Of a stretch of DNA of 64,000 nucleotides, positions 12,001 through 23,269 are shown piece by piece (position 1 is the first letter of the stretch; every line of letters begins with the position of its first letter). A model generated the notes under the pieces. That model saw nothing but the letters and a program-made list of their open reading frames with translations, was not told the DNA's origin and did not search any database. The DNA is from Haemaphysalis longicornis. Its lineage: Eukaryota > Arthropoda > Arachnida > Ixodida > Ixodidae. The position numbers and the translations under genes are program-made. The DNA is taken from the NCBI GenBank assembly GCA_013339765.2, contig CM023454.1, positions 37,562,950 to 37,626,949 of the forward strand. The letters run 5' to 3'.

Positions 12001-13225
12001 TTAACAGTTGAAATTGCTTGCTGGAATCGGATGGGAGGTGGTCGTTAACACAAGCAAAGAGCAAAGGCGTTCATCTTCTCGCTGGTAGACTTCCAGAGTG
12101 TGGTTCAGACGATTGACACACAATTTTTCAATGAGTTTGCATATAGTGGGGGTCAAAGAAACTGGCCTTAGGTTAGTTACTGTGCTCGGATCTTTGCCTG
12201 CTTTAGTAATCGGCGGGACCACGGAACGCTTCAGGCGTGGTGGCAAGTGGCCACTGACCCATATGTGGTTCATCGCTTTAAGAAGGGCTTGTTTACTGTC
12301 CTCTGAGAGGTTTCGAAGAGTTGTCCATGTAATACCGTCTTTCACAGGTGAACTTTTGACCCGGTGCTGCCTCCTCTTGTGCTGCCTCGTGCGTCATTTT
12401 TATTGTCGGTTTGTTTCTTGAGTGCAATTGTACGAACTAGATTAGGAGTCCTTGTCCTTCCCTGCAAAGCCTTGAAGGTATTCCACTGGGTTTGTAGTCG
12501 CGTCTTGCTGCTGAATGATGCACAGTGGGTTTGCCAGCGGGCTCTTGCGGCCATTTTAGCATGCCGTCTTATCTGTGCAGTTTTATGGTGTACTTTTAAA
12601 ACCACTTCATACCTCAGCACTGGCAAGATATTGCGCATGAAGTTCTGGTGTCTCCCATAAGTTTAAGATGTGTTTGTCTGGGGTGGGAAGTTCTTCGGGA
12701 AGGTCCATTTCTTGATTTGTAAGAATCATAGCTTGCTGCATAGCCTCCAAGAGTGCACTGATCTCACTGGAGGTGGAAGAGGCATCGGCTAGATGATGCC
12801 GAAAAAGATCCCAATCCGTGCAGCGGACTTTGCGTTTACGGTTTTTAAACCCGTGTTTTACCGAGACCCATGTAGGGTAATGGTCACTACGCCATTGGTC
12901 ATTTTCACAGGACCACAAAGAACAGAGATTTTGGGATGTCCACGTGAGATCAGGTGAGGAACTCTTTTGACGAGAGTGCAGTGCCGTCCTAGTTGGAATG
13001 TCAAGATCGACAACCAACGTAAGGTTGGGTGCTTGGGCTTCACGCTCCAGCTGAGCTCCCCTGGGGGTATATCGAGGATATCCCGAGATAACGTTAGACG
13101 CGTTAAAGTCCCCTCCAATGAGGATGGCGCCACCGAGAAAAAGGGAGCATAGATGCGTCATCCAAGCGAAATCACCCCTGTTGGAGTGGCCCGTTTTGGG
13201 ACCTAAGTATACGGACAATAAAATT
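12001..13225 (-). pseudogene. I-superfamily ORF2 fragment: endonuclease to RT start
   Basis: Read on the minus strand from 13218, the first part is an APE endonuclease C-terminal half: YLGPKTG, ILIGGDFNA, SSPDLTW, NDQWRSDHYP (GDFNA and SDH are signature motifs). A linker rich in Arg/Gln follows. RT motif 1/2 comes at 12345-12001: DGITWTTLRNL, LPPRLKRSVVPPITKAGKDP, NLRPVSLTPTICKLIEK. Frames change near 12640 and 12345. Neither the start of ORF2 nor the palm is present, so it is a fragment truncated at both ends. It lies between the two collinear parts of block A and has no counterpart in block B. Confidence 0.88.
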
Positions 13226-13249
13226 ATCTTTTTTGGCCAGTTGAAGTCA

Positions 13250-14560
13250 TAAAAATTAAAACATAATCATTTATTGTATTTCCTCTCACATGATATTTTG
13301 TGCTTTGCCCATTGATGTACCCTGCGGATTTTATGTTCCACGCTGCGATTTTTGGAAGAGTTTTTTGCTGCCTTCAATCAAAGATATTTTCTACAAATGG
13401 TTTTTAGCGTGTGGTGTATTTTCAGCAAGCGTTATGCTTGTCAAGCTTCTGGGATTTCATTTGCTAATATTTATTTCTAATGAGTTTGTTTCATTTAAAT
13501 GGTGTTTTAATTGCTTTATATTTTATGGTACATCCCAAGAGTCTCCACAAAACTCTGTACAGAGCTTTGGCTGCGAATGTTTACAATTCAAAAGACAGTG
13601 TGGAATTTATTTGCGATTCTTGCCCACACCGCTTGTCTTTCGGCAAGTGTCAGATCATAATGCCCTTTTCGTTTTCAGAAAGGCATTTATAGCAGATTTG
13701 TCTTCGAAGCATCGTTTGCGTAATTTTTTTCGATGATGAATACAGCATGAATTGATCCTGTTCCTCCACTATTTCAGGAGTTTGGAACTACATTAAAAGT
13801 CACCATAGAGATCACTCCGTTTCATAGGAGCCCACTGTTTGGCATAGCGGATGTACAAGCCCCAGCCGTTACAGTTGGTTTTAAAATAAAGTTCAGTAAG
13901 AGTCAATGTGAACAGATATTTATTACGAGCATAATTAAAAAGGACTAATGAAATGAATACCCAGGAGTTAAGTATTAGTGTGTGCACATTGAATACGAGT
14001 ACAAGTTAGAACAGAGTACACCTTAGTGAAGGCAGAAAACGTTGATAGTTTCAGTCGTAGTTAAAAATCTGCATATCCAGCCTAAACCGTCAGCAAAACA
14101 GATCTACGAAGAAAAATGCGGAATAATAATGCGAACGCTCTAAGATATTTTGTCTAATGCAACAGCCACCATATTTTGTTTTGATATATTATTTCTTCCC
14201 ACCTTCTAAAATAGACCGCCGCCCTTCAATGGAACAATATTAGGCACACATAATAAGTATTTACCTAATGGCAGTTGTGTTGGAAGTTACTTGGGGTAAG
14301 CCGGGTAGAGAACTGTTTGAAGTTACTCTGCTTCAAATTAACCCTGTCAAGGACAGTGTAATAACGGAAGCGTCGTACCAGAAGGAATATAGAAAGAGAG
14401 AACATGAATAAAATTTTTTTCTGTAAGTCGGTGATTGGATCCATGAGAGTAAAGAAAGAAATGGCCAGTGGAGTATCTTCGCATAACGCTGGCTAAACCA
14501 CAGAAAAAATGGCGCAGCTGTCTCTCTGTCTTTATCTCACTTTTTGTTTACAGCAAAGCT
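13250..14560 (+). repeat. Duplication block A, second part (paralogue of 44973-51790)
   Basis: Collinear with 44973-45080 plus 50586-51790: CACGCTGC, CTGCCTTCAATC.AAGATATTTT, TTGATCCTGTTC, GGAACTACATTAAAA, GCACATTGAATACGAGTA and ATGGCGCAGCTGTCT occur in the same order in both. The I element at 45081-50585 is absent here. The empty site is at 13348-13358 (ATTTTTGGAAG). No coding capacity is evident. Confidence 0.82.
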
Positions 14561-14783
14561 GTAAATGGCTAGGATCCAGCAGATTCCGTCCCGTCCCACA
14601 GCGATGTAGACAGGAATCGATAGCGAATGTAGCGCCGGGTTGCGGAGCATACTCAAATCAAAGGAATCGTAAAACTGCACGCCACACCCCTGGGGCGTGA
14701 AAAAAATTATAAAAAATTGAAAAGGTCCTATGGCCTTCATAGAGCATGCGCCGTGATTACCACACCCACGCTATAATTAATTT

Positions 14784-15494
14784 CTACCCACCATTCCTGT
14801 GTGTTTTGTAGCGTAAGCCACACTGGCAAAGATTGAGCAGTTTCGCGTGTGCCGTCAAAGGCCGTTCTGCACATGCACGAGGGTCATTGGACTGAATTTG
14901 ATTCAGTTGGCTTGGCTTGGATTGGATTGGATTAAACTGGATTGTGTTGGATTGTGTTGCGTCATAGCCGCGCAGACGCACTAGTGGCGGCGCGTGCCCA
15001 CGTGTGCGCCTCAATTGCGCAGTAACCAAGTCTGAAGCTACGTCGGAGCCTCTTGATAGCCGGTTCCCGTGGCTGTGGTTTATCATAACCATCCCTATAT
15101 ACGGTTGTTCCGAATTTAAAATACACCATTTGCAATACAATCCAACACTCCCAAAATATTTTTCACCAATATCACACGTACTGCGCTTGTGATACAAAAT
15201 GTATTGTTTATACAGTTTTTTATAGTAAGTGAGGTGGTACCAAAGCCCGCACACCATTTGTACGTTCAGAAGAATGAAGACGCTTCCATTTAATAAACTT
15301 TGCACTTTGTTTAGACGGTCACCTCTGCCAGCCCCTACGCGGGACCCATGTGTAAACAGATGCACTTTAAGATTTGTGTTTTCAAATAATCCTGGACGCT
15401 CGCCATGCTTAATTTGATTTTGGACACTTTTTGTTATTCCTGTTTGCCCTGTTCTTTTGATGATACCCAGGGATGTGGAGTTTATTTCTGCCAT
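14784..15494 (-). other. Unassigned 236-codon open frame, probably non-coding
   Basis: This is the longest open frame not explained by a transposon. Its middle has short hydrophobic stretches. Near the C-terminus the predicted peptide is made by a TCCAA-type simple repeat (NTIQFNPIQSKPSQLNQIQS). No domain, signal peptide or homologous frame elsewhere in the window is apparent, and composition shifts from AT-rich to GC-rich across it. I regard it as a chance frame more likely than a gene. Confidence 0.15.
14885..14965 (+). repeat. (TTGGA/TTGGC)n imperfect microsatellite
   Basis: Runs such as GGATTGGATTGGATT with degenerate flanks, followed by a short GC-rich segment (about 14970-15020). Confidence 0.75.
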
Positions 15495-15599
15495 TTCGAA
15501 GTGTTATTACAAGAAGACTTTAAAGACTCCACAGTATTTTCAGCGGGCGAAATGTTCTTTGGGGGAAGAAATGTCACATGGTTAAGTACTGCAACCTAA

Positions 15600-17480
15600 A
15601 CGGACCGTATACGTGCTCAATTTGACATTTGCAAACGCCTATATATTATAATATGCCAAAAATACCAATAGCTCTGAGTGGCCCACGTGCAAACGCCAGC
15701 GTGACATTTCCACCTTAAAGCCACGTAGTGAAATGGCATATTTACAATATTACTGCCAGTAAAGCGATTGGTATAACCCGTTGCTATGAGGCACATCTAT
15801 GTCCCCACAATTACTTTTAGAACTTAAAGAAGATGAATCAGCCCTGTCTATAAATTTGTTTCAACGTGCCGACATTTCTGTCCGTCTGTTTACCTTTACA
15901 TATATATTTTGCCCGTGGCGCGCTATCATTTTGCCCGTGGCACGCTATCAATATCACGCTATCATTAAAGCAAAGTTCGAGGGAAAGTTTGTTTTACGAA
16001 TTCGCCCTCACCGATTCGTAAACCTGGAACGAAGAAAGAATGCCCCTTTATCGCCTTTTTGTAGTACTGAGACGTTTCTGTGCAACTGAAGCTCGGTCAA
16101 CGTGTTCTACGTTCTTCGAATAGGTAGGTCGAAAAATTTAAGGCACATAGGAAAGAAAAATCTGTGACGAGACCAGGCTTAAAGAAAAAAACAGAACATT
16201 TAGTGTATACCTCGGTACTATTGACCCAGTAGTTTTGCAATAATTTCTAATTTCTTCTCAGGGGTTAAAAGACGGTCTTTAGGCTTCCTAATCCCTCTTG
16301 TGCAGATTGTTCGCATTCTGATGGCATTGACTAGTAATGTTTTGCCACGTCTCTCAAAAGTCGCTGAGCACAAGCAAACCAATGACACTCTCAATCACCT
16401 GCTGTACGTGTCGTGTTCTCATCCTTCGTTGCCTTGCGCAGCACTAACTCGACGTGAAAGTTTATTCTTCACTGTTTGAATTATTGTCAATCTACAAATA
16501 TAGAGCTTTAGTTACTACTTCGTTTTGTGGATCATGTACAAGCGTACTAACTAGAATTTCCCGGAACAAAATATTCCTCGTAAGTTCAATTTTATGAGCA
16601 AGACTGAGTTTAGATTTATTTCTTCTACAACCCCATTTTAAACAGACAACCCTGGATGCTTGCTATCAAGAAAGAAATATTTGTTTCGGTTTTCCCAAAC
16701 ACACAAGTCCTTGCTTGCATGCGGATTGCCGAGAGTGCTGAGTGATCGCGCTATCTTTTTTTTATTCAGAAGGTAACTGTACAACAGACTTACTTTGTGA
16801 CATAAGTTGCTACGTCTTTCATGGTCTCTCGTGATTCTGACATAGAATCGTTTTTGAGTGTGGCCTTGAATTAGAGGTGGCTGAATTATTGTCTAGACGC
16901 AAAACATGTCCGGCACTTTATCAAACACGCTGCTAAAATATTGAGCACTATAACTCACCTTGTTTTGTGGTCGTCAATCTTGATGGACGCCCTAAATATT
17001 TCGACAGCCCCATAAACTACTCCGGCTGATCCAAAAAGAACCAAGTTTCGAAACACCAACTTACCGTGTACAATTGATGGCAAAATAACTGTTATAGCCC
17101 ACAGTTGGTCTTTCTCAGAATTTTTCTGCTTGAATATCTGTCACACTGCAGCGATAAAAACTAATTTTATTTGAACTCTACGTTTTTGTTATGGTAATAA
17201 AAAACATACCCGCGTTGGAATACTGTGTATTAACACTACCTCGGGTTCTATGATCAACTTAGTCGATGAAATAAGAAAATCAACGTCTTTCCTAGAGAGT
17301 AGACAGTAGGAACAATTACGCTCGTGTTACTGGTACCTCCACATCCATGTGAATAGCTACACATAACCAGTATTCTCTCTTTACCTCGCGAGTGCCGTGC
17401 TCGCAGCAATGACATTTGAATTAAGCTCCGTGCGTGTGAATATGCAGCATTCTAAGAACACCTGCGGGGCACCTCAAGGC
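15600..17480. other. No recognisable gene; AT-rich intergenic or intronic-type DNA
   Basis: Apart from the 22-bp tandem repeat at 15907-15964, I find no coding, structural RNA or transposon signature. Stops are dense in all frames. Confidence 0.4.
15907..15964 (+). repeat. 22-bp tandem repeat, 2.6 copies
   Basis: Two units (15907-15928 and 15929-15950), TTTTGCCCGTGGC followed by G or A and CGCTATCA, differ by one base. A partial third unit follows (ATATCACGCTATCA). Confidence 0.8.
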
Positions 17481-18000
17481 GCACCAGGCAGCACAGGTCT
17501 GTTCGGCCTAAATCCAGCCGGTGTACTTTGGCTTGTAATTTTCTGTCCGCCCTTTTTCTGGCAGCCAATTTTGGTCTGTTTCCAAATGTGGGCCTTTTGT
17601 CCGTATACGGCCGTACCCTGAAGGCTGTCCAACGGCCAGTGTCCGTCGGCAGGTCGACCGGATTACGTTCATACAGCCAGATTCCAGCCGCAGGGCTCTA
17701 GCCTTTCCACAGCCACCCGTGCACGGCTGAACTACGACTACCGGAGTACAGCCGAGATGCGGTCTTCGGACTCCAGCCAGTCTAAAGCTGCCAGATATAC
17801 TCCCGTGCTCCGGGCATTACAGTTCAGCCACAGTACGTTACCTCTGCTGAGGCCAGTCGCTGCATGTCGCGCAAGCGGATGACTCAGTCGCGCTCTGCAG
17901 CACGAACCTTGCATTTTGGGTCAAATGCAGCCACATCAACGTGAGCCCGCGCGCAACCACCAGCAATCCAGCCTTCAGTGCATCCTTGCGTAAGTAGCAG
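17480..18000 (+). repeat. GC-rich degenerate repetitive segment
   Basis: GC content rises sharply against AT-rich flanks. Motifs such as CCAGCCG, ACAGCC and CGGCCGT recur many times (17513, 17590, 17610, 17680, 17700, 17760). There is no coding sense I recognise. It is similar in flavour to 20040-20870 and may be the same repeat class. Confidence 0.4.
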
Positions 18001-18009
18001 CGTCAGTTG

Positions 18010-19035
18010 ACACCAAAATTCATTTATTAAACAGTTGTCGCATATCGTCTTTCCTTTATATGCTGTGCCTGTTTTACTGTCAAATATAGAAAATTTTCAG
18101 TTCTTTGTAGAGCTGGAATACATGTATTGTTCATGCCCTGCCATCTTCCATGGGGCGGCTTCCCTAATCAACGGGGAAGGAGGGGGAAGGAGGCTGTTGA
18201 ATTTCACAAAGGTGAAAGTTCCGCTTTTAGCCAATTTCATTTATGACAATCTTTCTTAGAACTTTTATGCTTTGACTAAACCAAATATTTTTACAACAGT
18301 TGCTTTACCAGCTTTGGTGAATATAAAACCGGCGCAAATGCCTTTACGAAGCGTTTTGGAATTTAATATATTTTCCTACACACACAAAATGTGTCAAGTG
18401 TTTGCCGATTTTTCTTGCAAAGAAGTTTTCTACTCGATCTAAATATCTTATGGTCTTTCACAGGGCTGATCCAGAAGAGATCCAACAAGAGCTTTCATTT
18501 TCGATCTATTGTTAATATAGTTTTCAGGAGTTATGTGCACAGCACATAAAAGCCCAAAACAACTAATTTTCGTGTCTTGTCATACTACGTTAAAAAAATG
18601 TAGACGCGTTGTTATGATGCCTTGATTCAGGTGGCTGCAGTTAGGGATCCCAGAAAACACGTACGGTCTCCAACACTAAACGCACATGAGTAAAATGCGG
18701 TTGTTCTTTTAAGGTAGATAGAGGTTCGTTGCAAATTTATCTCAGAAAGCCAAAAACACGTGCAGCCGTAACTTTTGTGTTTTGAATGTGCCTATTTAAC
18801 ATCTAACCTTTCGTTAAATAAACTCCTAGTTATTTATATTCCCCGGCCGTTCATAAAGCAGTGGAATTTACGGTATACGTATCAATAGGAATGAAGGTTT
18901 TGTTGTAACAATGACGCTAGCACACTGTTTATATTCATCAGCACAATAGGGTTGTATTAAATTAGAATGACGCTGCAGGTATTGAGAATCACTTTCCTTA
19001 TCTTTAGTCCTGTAAACTAAAGTCATTCGCGAATA
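18010..19035. other. No recognisable gene; AT-rich
   Basis: No ORF of note and no transposon motif. The stretch may include the 3' part of the minus-strand L2-like fragment that is recognisable from 19040 onward. Confidence 0.35.
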
Positions 19036-19039
19036 TTTT

Positions 19040-19500
19040 GAACAAAGATTTCAGGCCATTTGTAATAACAATTATATATAACAAAAAACAAAAGAGGGCC
19101 CGCAACTGACCCTTGGGAAAATCCTGAGGTCACGGGGACCATATCCGGACTAACAACCATTTAGAGCGACCGTCTGCTGTCTTAGATATACTGGGCTATT
19201 CACGCAATAACCGATTCATTCAGTTTATAGCCTGCAATGTACTAACAAGAAGCTGATATGGAAGACCATCAAATGTTTTTTTGCAGAACAAAAAAATACA
19301 GTCAACAACTTTAAGCTTTTCTATTACTAAAGCCAAATCGTGCTTGAACTCAAAAAGCTGCGTTGAGCAAGAAAAACCTGACAAAATCCGCGTTTGCTGG
19401 GATGCTGGCGATTATGTTTAAACAAATCAGTAAATTTCCAAGTGTAGTTAAGCTCATTTTCGAACGCTGCAACGAAATAAACATCCAGGCTTCGTCATTC
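19040..19500 (-). pseudogene. L2/CR1-like RT palm fragment
   Basis: On the minus strand, with frameshifts, it reads RGFCQ-FLAQRSF, LALVIEKLKVVDCIFL.F.KTFDGLPYQLLV (RT motif A region, normally FLDF.KAFD.VPH.LL), then a PQ...VAGPLLFFVIYI-type motif (GVPQGSVLGPLLF region) and TNGLKS. The order matches L2/CR1 RT. It is short and carries no intact catalytic box. Confidence 0.7.
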
Positions 19501-19569
19501 ACAAGGCTGTGTTGTTATGCCAAATTTAAAATACACGTGTTTATAAATAAACAGTTATAATATCCCATG

Positions 19570-20040
19570 AAGCGGGGCACGCAGTTGAGTCTACCAATGA
19601 AGGAGCTTAGCCTCTTCTACGTTTATCGAAAACAAAGTAGTGGAACATTGTTTTCGCAGTATTTTTGTAAGACGAATATCCGCCAACTTCCGCTTTTGCA
19701 CCCTTGCCTTTCTTTGGTGGGGAGTCCTTGATATGGCGCCGGTTCAGCTCCTCCGTGGTGGCCCCTTGGTCGACGCCCTTCAAGGCCACTTATTCTGGTG
19801 AACCACCGCCACCTCGGGTTGAACATCTCTGCCGGGTCGATGTTTCCAATAGTGTCGATTTCCTGAGGGGGCGAATACCTTCGAGCTGATGCGTCGACAA
19901 AACCGGCGGGCGAGGCCTGTTAGCGGCTATGACTGGCAAGGCTTAGCTCACCGGTCGTTGTGGCACAGTCTTCTTGTGGCATAAATGACATTTCTATGAC
20001 ATAGAAGGTTCCCTGGTAATTCCCAGTGAGCCCATGTACC
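19570..20040. other. Unassigned stretch with a short minus-strand basic frame
   Basis: The minus strand (19789-19607) has a 60-codon frame rich in Lys/Arg (PPKKGKGAKAE). It could be a remnant of an element ORF1 or a chance frame. I cannot identify it. Confidence 0.25.
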
Positions 20041-20870
20041 TTGCCCGTTCACCTTGAACACTCGTTACTGTTTCACAAACGAAGTTGGTTCATTTAAAAC
20101 ATAGAAACACCGCGCGGATAAAAACGCGTCTGTGTCGTTCGGCTCCGAACTGGTCTTTTTTTACCCAGGGAAAACCTGGTCCTAAACCGGCGGGTGTCCT
20201 TCCAAACACGTCTGTGCATGAATTCTCGGCGCGCAGAACCGTGCAGTTGTTCGGGTGTACACCGCTTACCGAAAGAATGACATATAACCTGAGACCTTAC
20301 GTAGGCTGGTCTTCTCTTGAACACCGGTTTCCAAAAATTCTGCGGCTGTTCACTTGCCGTATTTCGGCCGAGGACTGCCAACCGAATGAAACAAGTACAT
20401 ATGGGGGCCGTGCGTCAGCCGGCCTTCTGAATAACATGGTTTGCCCGAAGACAACAATATTCTGCCGTCGGACGCGCGTTTCACAGTTGAAAGAGCGAAG
20501 GCGAGGCAGCGGATCTCCGGCCGGTCTCCTTTCGAATACCAACTGCCACAAGAATACGGATATTCTGTGGCCGATCGCTTGCCGTGCTTCGGATTAACTA
20601 CGCTCCCGAAGGAAAAACGGATGCCCTAAAGCCGTACTTCGGCCGTTCTCTTTCTCAACATTGGAAGCCGAAAGTGAACTCAGCGTTTTGAAGCCGGGTA
20701 GCTGCCGCTGTGCGTCTGTACACGGGCGGAAAGAAATACCGAAGCGCTGGTTGTCGAATGTTGGCCGCTCATGGTTGCTGGATGCCGGCCGGACATGCCA
20801 GAAAGCGGCCATAGACAGGCCGGACTTGGCACACACTTTCTGTGTCGCCTGGGCCCTAATGTAATAAATA
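20040..20870 (+). repeat. Degenerate GC-rich tandem-like repeat, units of about 100-125 bp
   Basis: Successive segments beginning near 20180, 20300, 20413, 20515 and 20640 share a loose pattern: (C)GGCCGG or GGCTGGT, then a CTTCT/CCTTT stretch, then AACA/AACC, then ATTCTG.GGC, then GCTTGCCGT or similar. Examples are GCCGGCCTTCTGAATAACA and GGCCGGTCTCCTTTCGAATA. GC content is well above the flanks. Overlapping open frames here (for example 20085-20597) follow from low stop density in GC-rich DNA and are not claimed as genes. Confidence 0.45.
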
Positions 20871-20879
20871 TTATTCATT

Positions 20880-21830
20880 ATTGTATTGGCGACGCTAGCG
20901 AAGGGCGTTGCTGGCATTCCAGGGGTTCATGTAACGGCTTATGCTGTAGACGTGAAAATCCTGACGGAGGCCAACGATAATCGCCCGACTGGTGCCGGCG
21001 TTCAGCGCTTGCAACATACGTTGCACACGTTCACATCCTTTGTGATGCTCACTGGCACGGAGGTATGAGCAGCAAAAAAAGCTGTGCATGGCAAAGACAC
21101 AAATCGCAAACGTATTCATTTATCTATCGCATTGCCACCGCTACAGCCAGCTCCAGATGGTTGGATCCGCATACGGGTGTACTGTTTCACGAAAACAGGG
21201 CACCTCAAAAGTGGCCGAGACAGCTGAAACCACTGTGGCGATGTCTCCTACGCATTATACGTCGCATCTCTGGCACTTTTGGCGGTGTTTCGCAAGGTAT
21301 CGCTGACGCCCAGTAAAAGAAGTGGTGGTATCTACAGTGTTCTATGGCACCGTGTGTTACGATCTAACGGAGAACCAAATTCGCCATCTTGAGTTCTTGT
21401 AAGGGGAGGCACTGAGAGCTATTACTTTACAGCCCCGTGAAACTGGCGTCGAAACAGCTGCATCGCTTTGGTGGTTTGTCCATGCTTGGGGATACCATTA
21501 CTGCGAGCATAGCCAGCGCTAACGACCGTCGCCACTTGATACTGTAGGGAAGCCGCTTGGTACGGCACGCCGGTGAGCGACTACTAGATTAGCCAGAAGA
21601 TTGTGTGTGGGCTTGAGCTCCCATCAGACTACAAGGACTCTGTGAGAAGCTTGTGTTACGGTATTTCAGACCCCAAAGGATTCTACAACGTGTTGGTCCA
21701 CTTACACTACGAGTTGATCCTCGATGGTGATTGCTGAAAAGCACGACGACGGGGTTCTCCTGAAACCTTACTACACGAGTTGACGGGCTTTGGTGTTTTT
21801 TCGGAATGTCTTTTATTTTAGCATCGGGTT
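20880..21830 (+). pseudogene. Decayed I-superfamily reverse transcriptase fragment
   Basis: Translating with frameshifts gives GIPGVHVTAYAVDVKILTEA (RT motif C, where YADD has become YAVD). Next come HTFTSFVMLTGTEV, KKAVHGKDTNR, GTSKVAETAETTVA and then RISGTFGGVSQGIADAQ. Further on, GTESY-type and PRETGVET remnants match the RT thumb/connection region of the same family. The order agrees with an I-type ORF2, but there is no endonuclease, and RNase H is doubtful. It is heavily mutated and ends near the start of LTR copy C. Confidence 0.72.
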
Positions 21831-21894
21831 GATGCACTCCTAGAAGGGCCTAATGCCGCGAAACATGCTTCGAGTTTTTTACGTTTTGTTTGTG

Positions 21895-22024
21895 CCGTCG
21901 GCTGCGCCGGGCTGGGTTATCTGTGTAGTCTGTATTGCAAGTGAAGCCCATGTTCCGCTGTTTTTTTATGCCGCACCCTATACCTCTTTTGAAAGAAAGG
22001 TCGTTGTGAGGATTGGCCATAATT
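21895..22024 (+). repeat. Left portion of split LTR copy C
   Basis: GGTTATCTGTGTA.TCTGTATTGCAAGTGAAGC.C..TTCC...TTTTTTTATGCCGCAC aligns with the LTRs at about 8898-8965 and 40168-40235 (TTATCTGTGTCCCAAGCGAA and TTTTTTTATGCCGCACG). The LTR is broken off at about 22024 by a 0.63-kb GC-rich insertion. Confidence 0.7.
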
Positions 22025-22658
22025 CTTGGAAAAAAGTGGACCAAGCCCTGGCGCACGAAGACGTGAAGGAGGAAGAAAAGGGCTGGAGGTGGAACGCGGG
22101 TCCGGCAGCAGCAGAGACTCGGAGCTGACGAGCGGGCAAGGACCGGAGGCGGACCTGCAGTTCCTGTGATCCCGTTTGAGTAGTACGAGGCGTGTGAGTA
22201 CCGCCGACCCGTGTGGGACCCGCAGACGCCCGGGGCGCGATCGTGCGACTGGCCGAGGCTCGGGATCACGGCCCAGGGCGCAACCAGCGCTGCACCCGCC
22301 ACGTAGGACGTGGTGCATCTTCTTTCGTCTCGCTCGGGCAGAGCTGGCGACAGACGGCCAGTGCTCGACCGTGACTCGGACTGGTTGTGACCCGCCATCG
22401 ACTTCGCCGAACATCGACCGTCGAGGCGTCTGTGAGAACGTTTTTTTTCCCCTCTATTGAACGCTGGTTAGGGGTATCGGACTAGTTTCTTGTTGCTGTT
22501 GTGCTGCGCAACTGTACCGCTTTTCCGCTGTCGCGTTTTCTGGTGGCGCTGTTAATATACTTTCTTTTCTCTTACCCTCTCGAGTACCGTTCTTACGCGT
22601 CGTACACCAACAAGGCCAAACGAGTTCATCACAGTGGTTTAGAACTAACATCAACAGC
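22025..22658. mobile_element. Unidentified GC-rich insertion splitting LTR copy C
   Basis: This segment lies between the two halves of LTR C and is absent from LTRs A and B. It is GC-rich at 22070-22400 and T/C-rich afterwards. It has no clear terminal repeats and I could not define a target-site duplication. It could be a solo LTR of another family, or a 5' UTR fragment. Open frames on both strands here result from high GC. Confidence 0.45.
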
Positions 22659-22905
22659 CTAGAATATATATGTTTAATCTACAGTGTTCTGATAAAATCG
22701 ACGTTCGAGAAACGCTTATTCAAAAGACAAATTCCCGCAGAGCAGACGCTGCAAAATTCGAATCGCCTACGCTCGCTTGTGCACTTCACTTTGTTGACTT
22801 CTGTTTCGCCACCTGTGTAATGTTTGAGTTATTATCGGTGCGCAAGTTCGCTCCAATAAACTTCTTTTCCTTGAAGACAACTGCGTCGTCTGTGGCTTCG
22901 TGACA
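22659..22905 (+). repeat. Right portion of split LTR copy C
   Basis: From GCCTAGAATA onward it follows LTRs A and B: TTCGAGAAACG, GCAGAGCAGACGC, CTCCAATAAACTTCTTTTCC (AATAAA signal), CAACTGCGTCGTCTGTGGC and the end GTGACA. The following 180 bp (22906-23090) resemble the sequence after LTR B (40527-40680), with TTAATTGATG against TTAATCGATG. Confidence 0.82.
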
Positions 22906-23177
22906 ATCAGTAAAAAGCCTCTGATACCTCCCGTGTATGCTGATTAGTTTGTTTAAACAGCACACTGGCTTCTGACTGAACTGGTGTACAACCACGCGTT
23001 TCTCAATGTAAAGACAAGTTCGAAAGGGAAGAGTTTCCAAAACAGATAATGCTCACCCCTGTCGTTAATTGATGCAACAACCATTTTGACCAGTGTAAAA
23101 AACTACAAGCCAACAGGATGCCACATATGGCGCCTGCTGCACACGCCCCATACTTGTATTTGTGGTTGACAGTGCGC

Positions 23178-23217
23178 TCATAAACAATCAATGGACGTCA
23201 TAAACAATCAATGGACG
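23178..23217 (+). repeat. Perfect 20-bp tandem duplication
   Basis: TCATAAACAATCAATGGACG occurs at 23178-23197 and again at 23198-23217 with no mismatch, which implies a recent local event. Confidence 0.9.
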
Positions 23218-23269
23218 CACAATGTATCTTGCAGCATAGACATTCCACTAAAAAAGAAGCTCAGATCGT

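Noticed and set aside
21850..22460. Open frames of 165-182 codons on the minus strand and 91-94 on the plus strand
   Set aside because: They lie in a GC-rich insertion and partly in LTR sequence. Low stop density explains them and no motif was seen.
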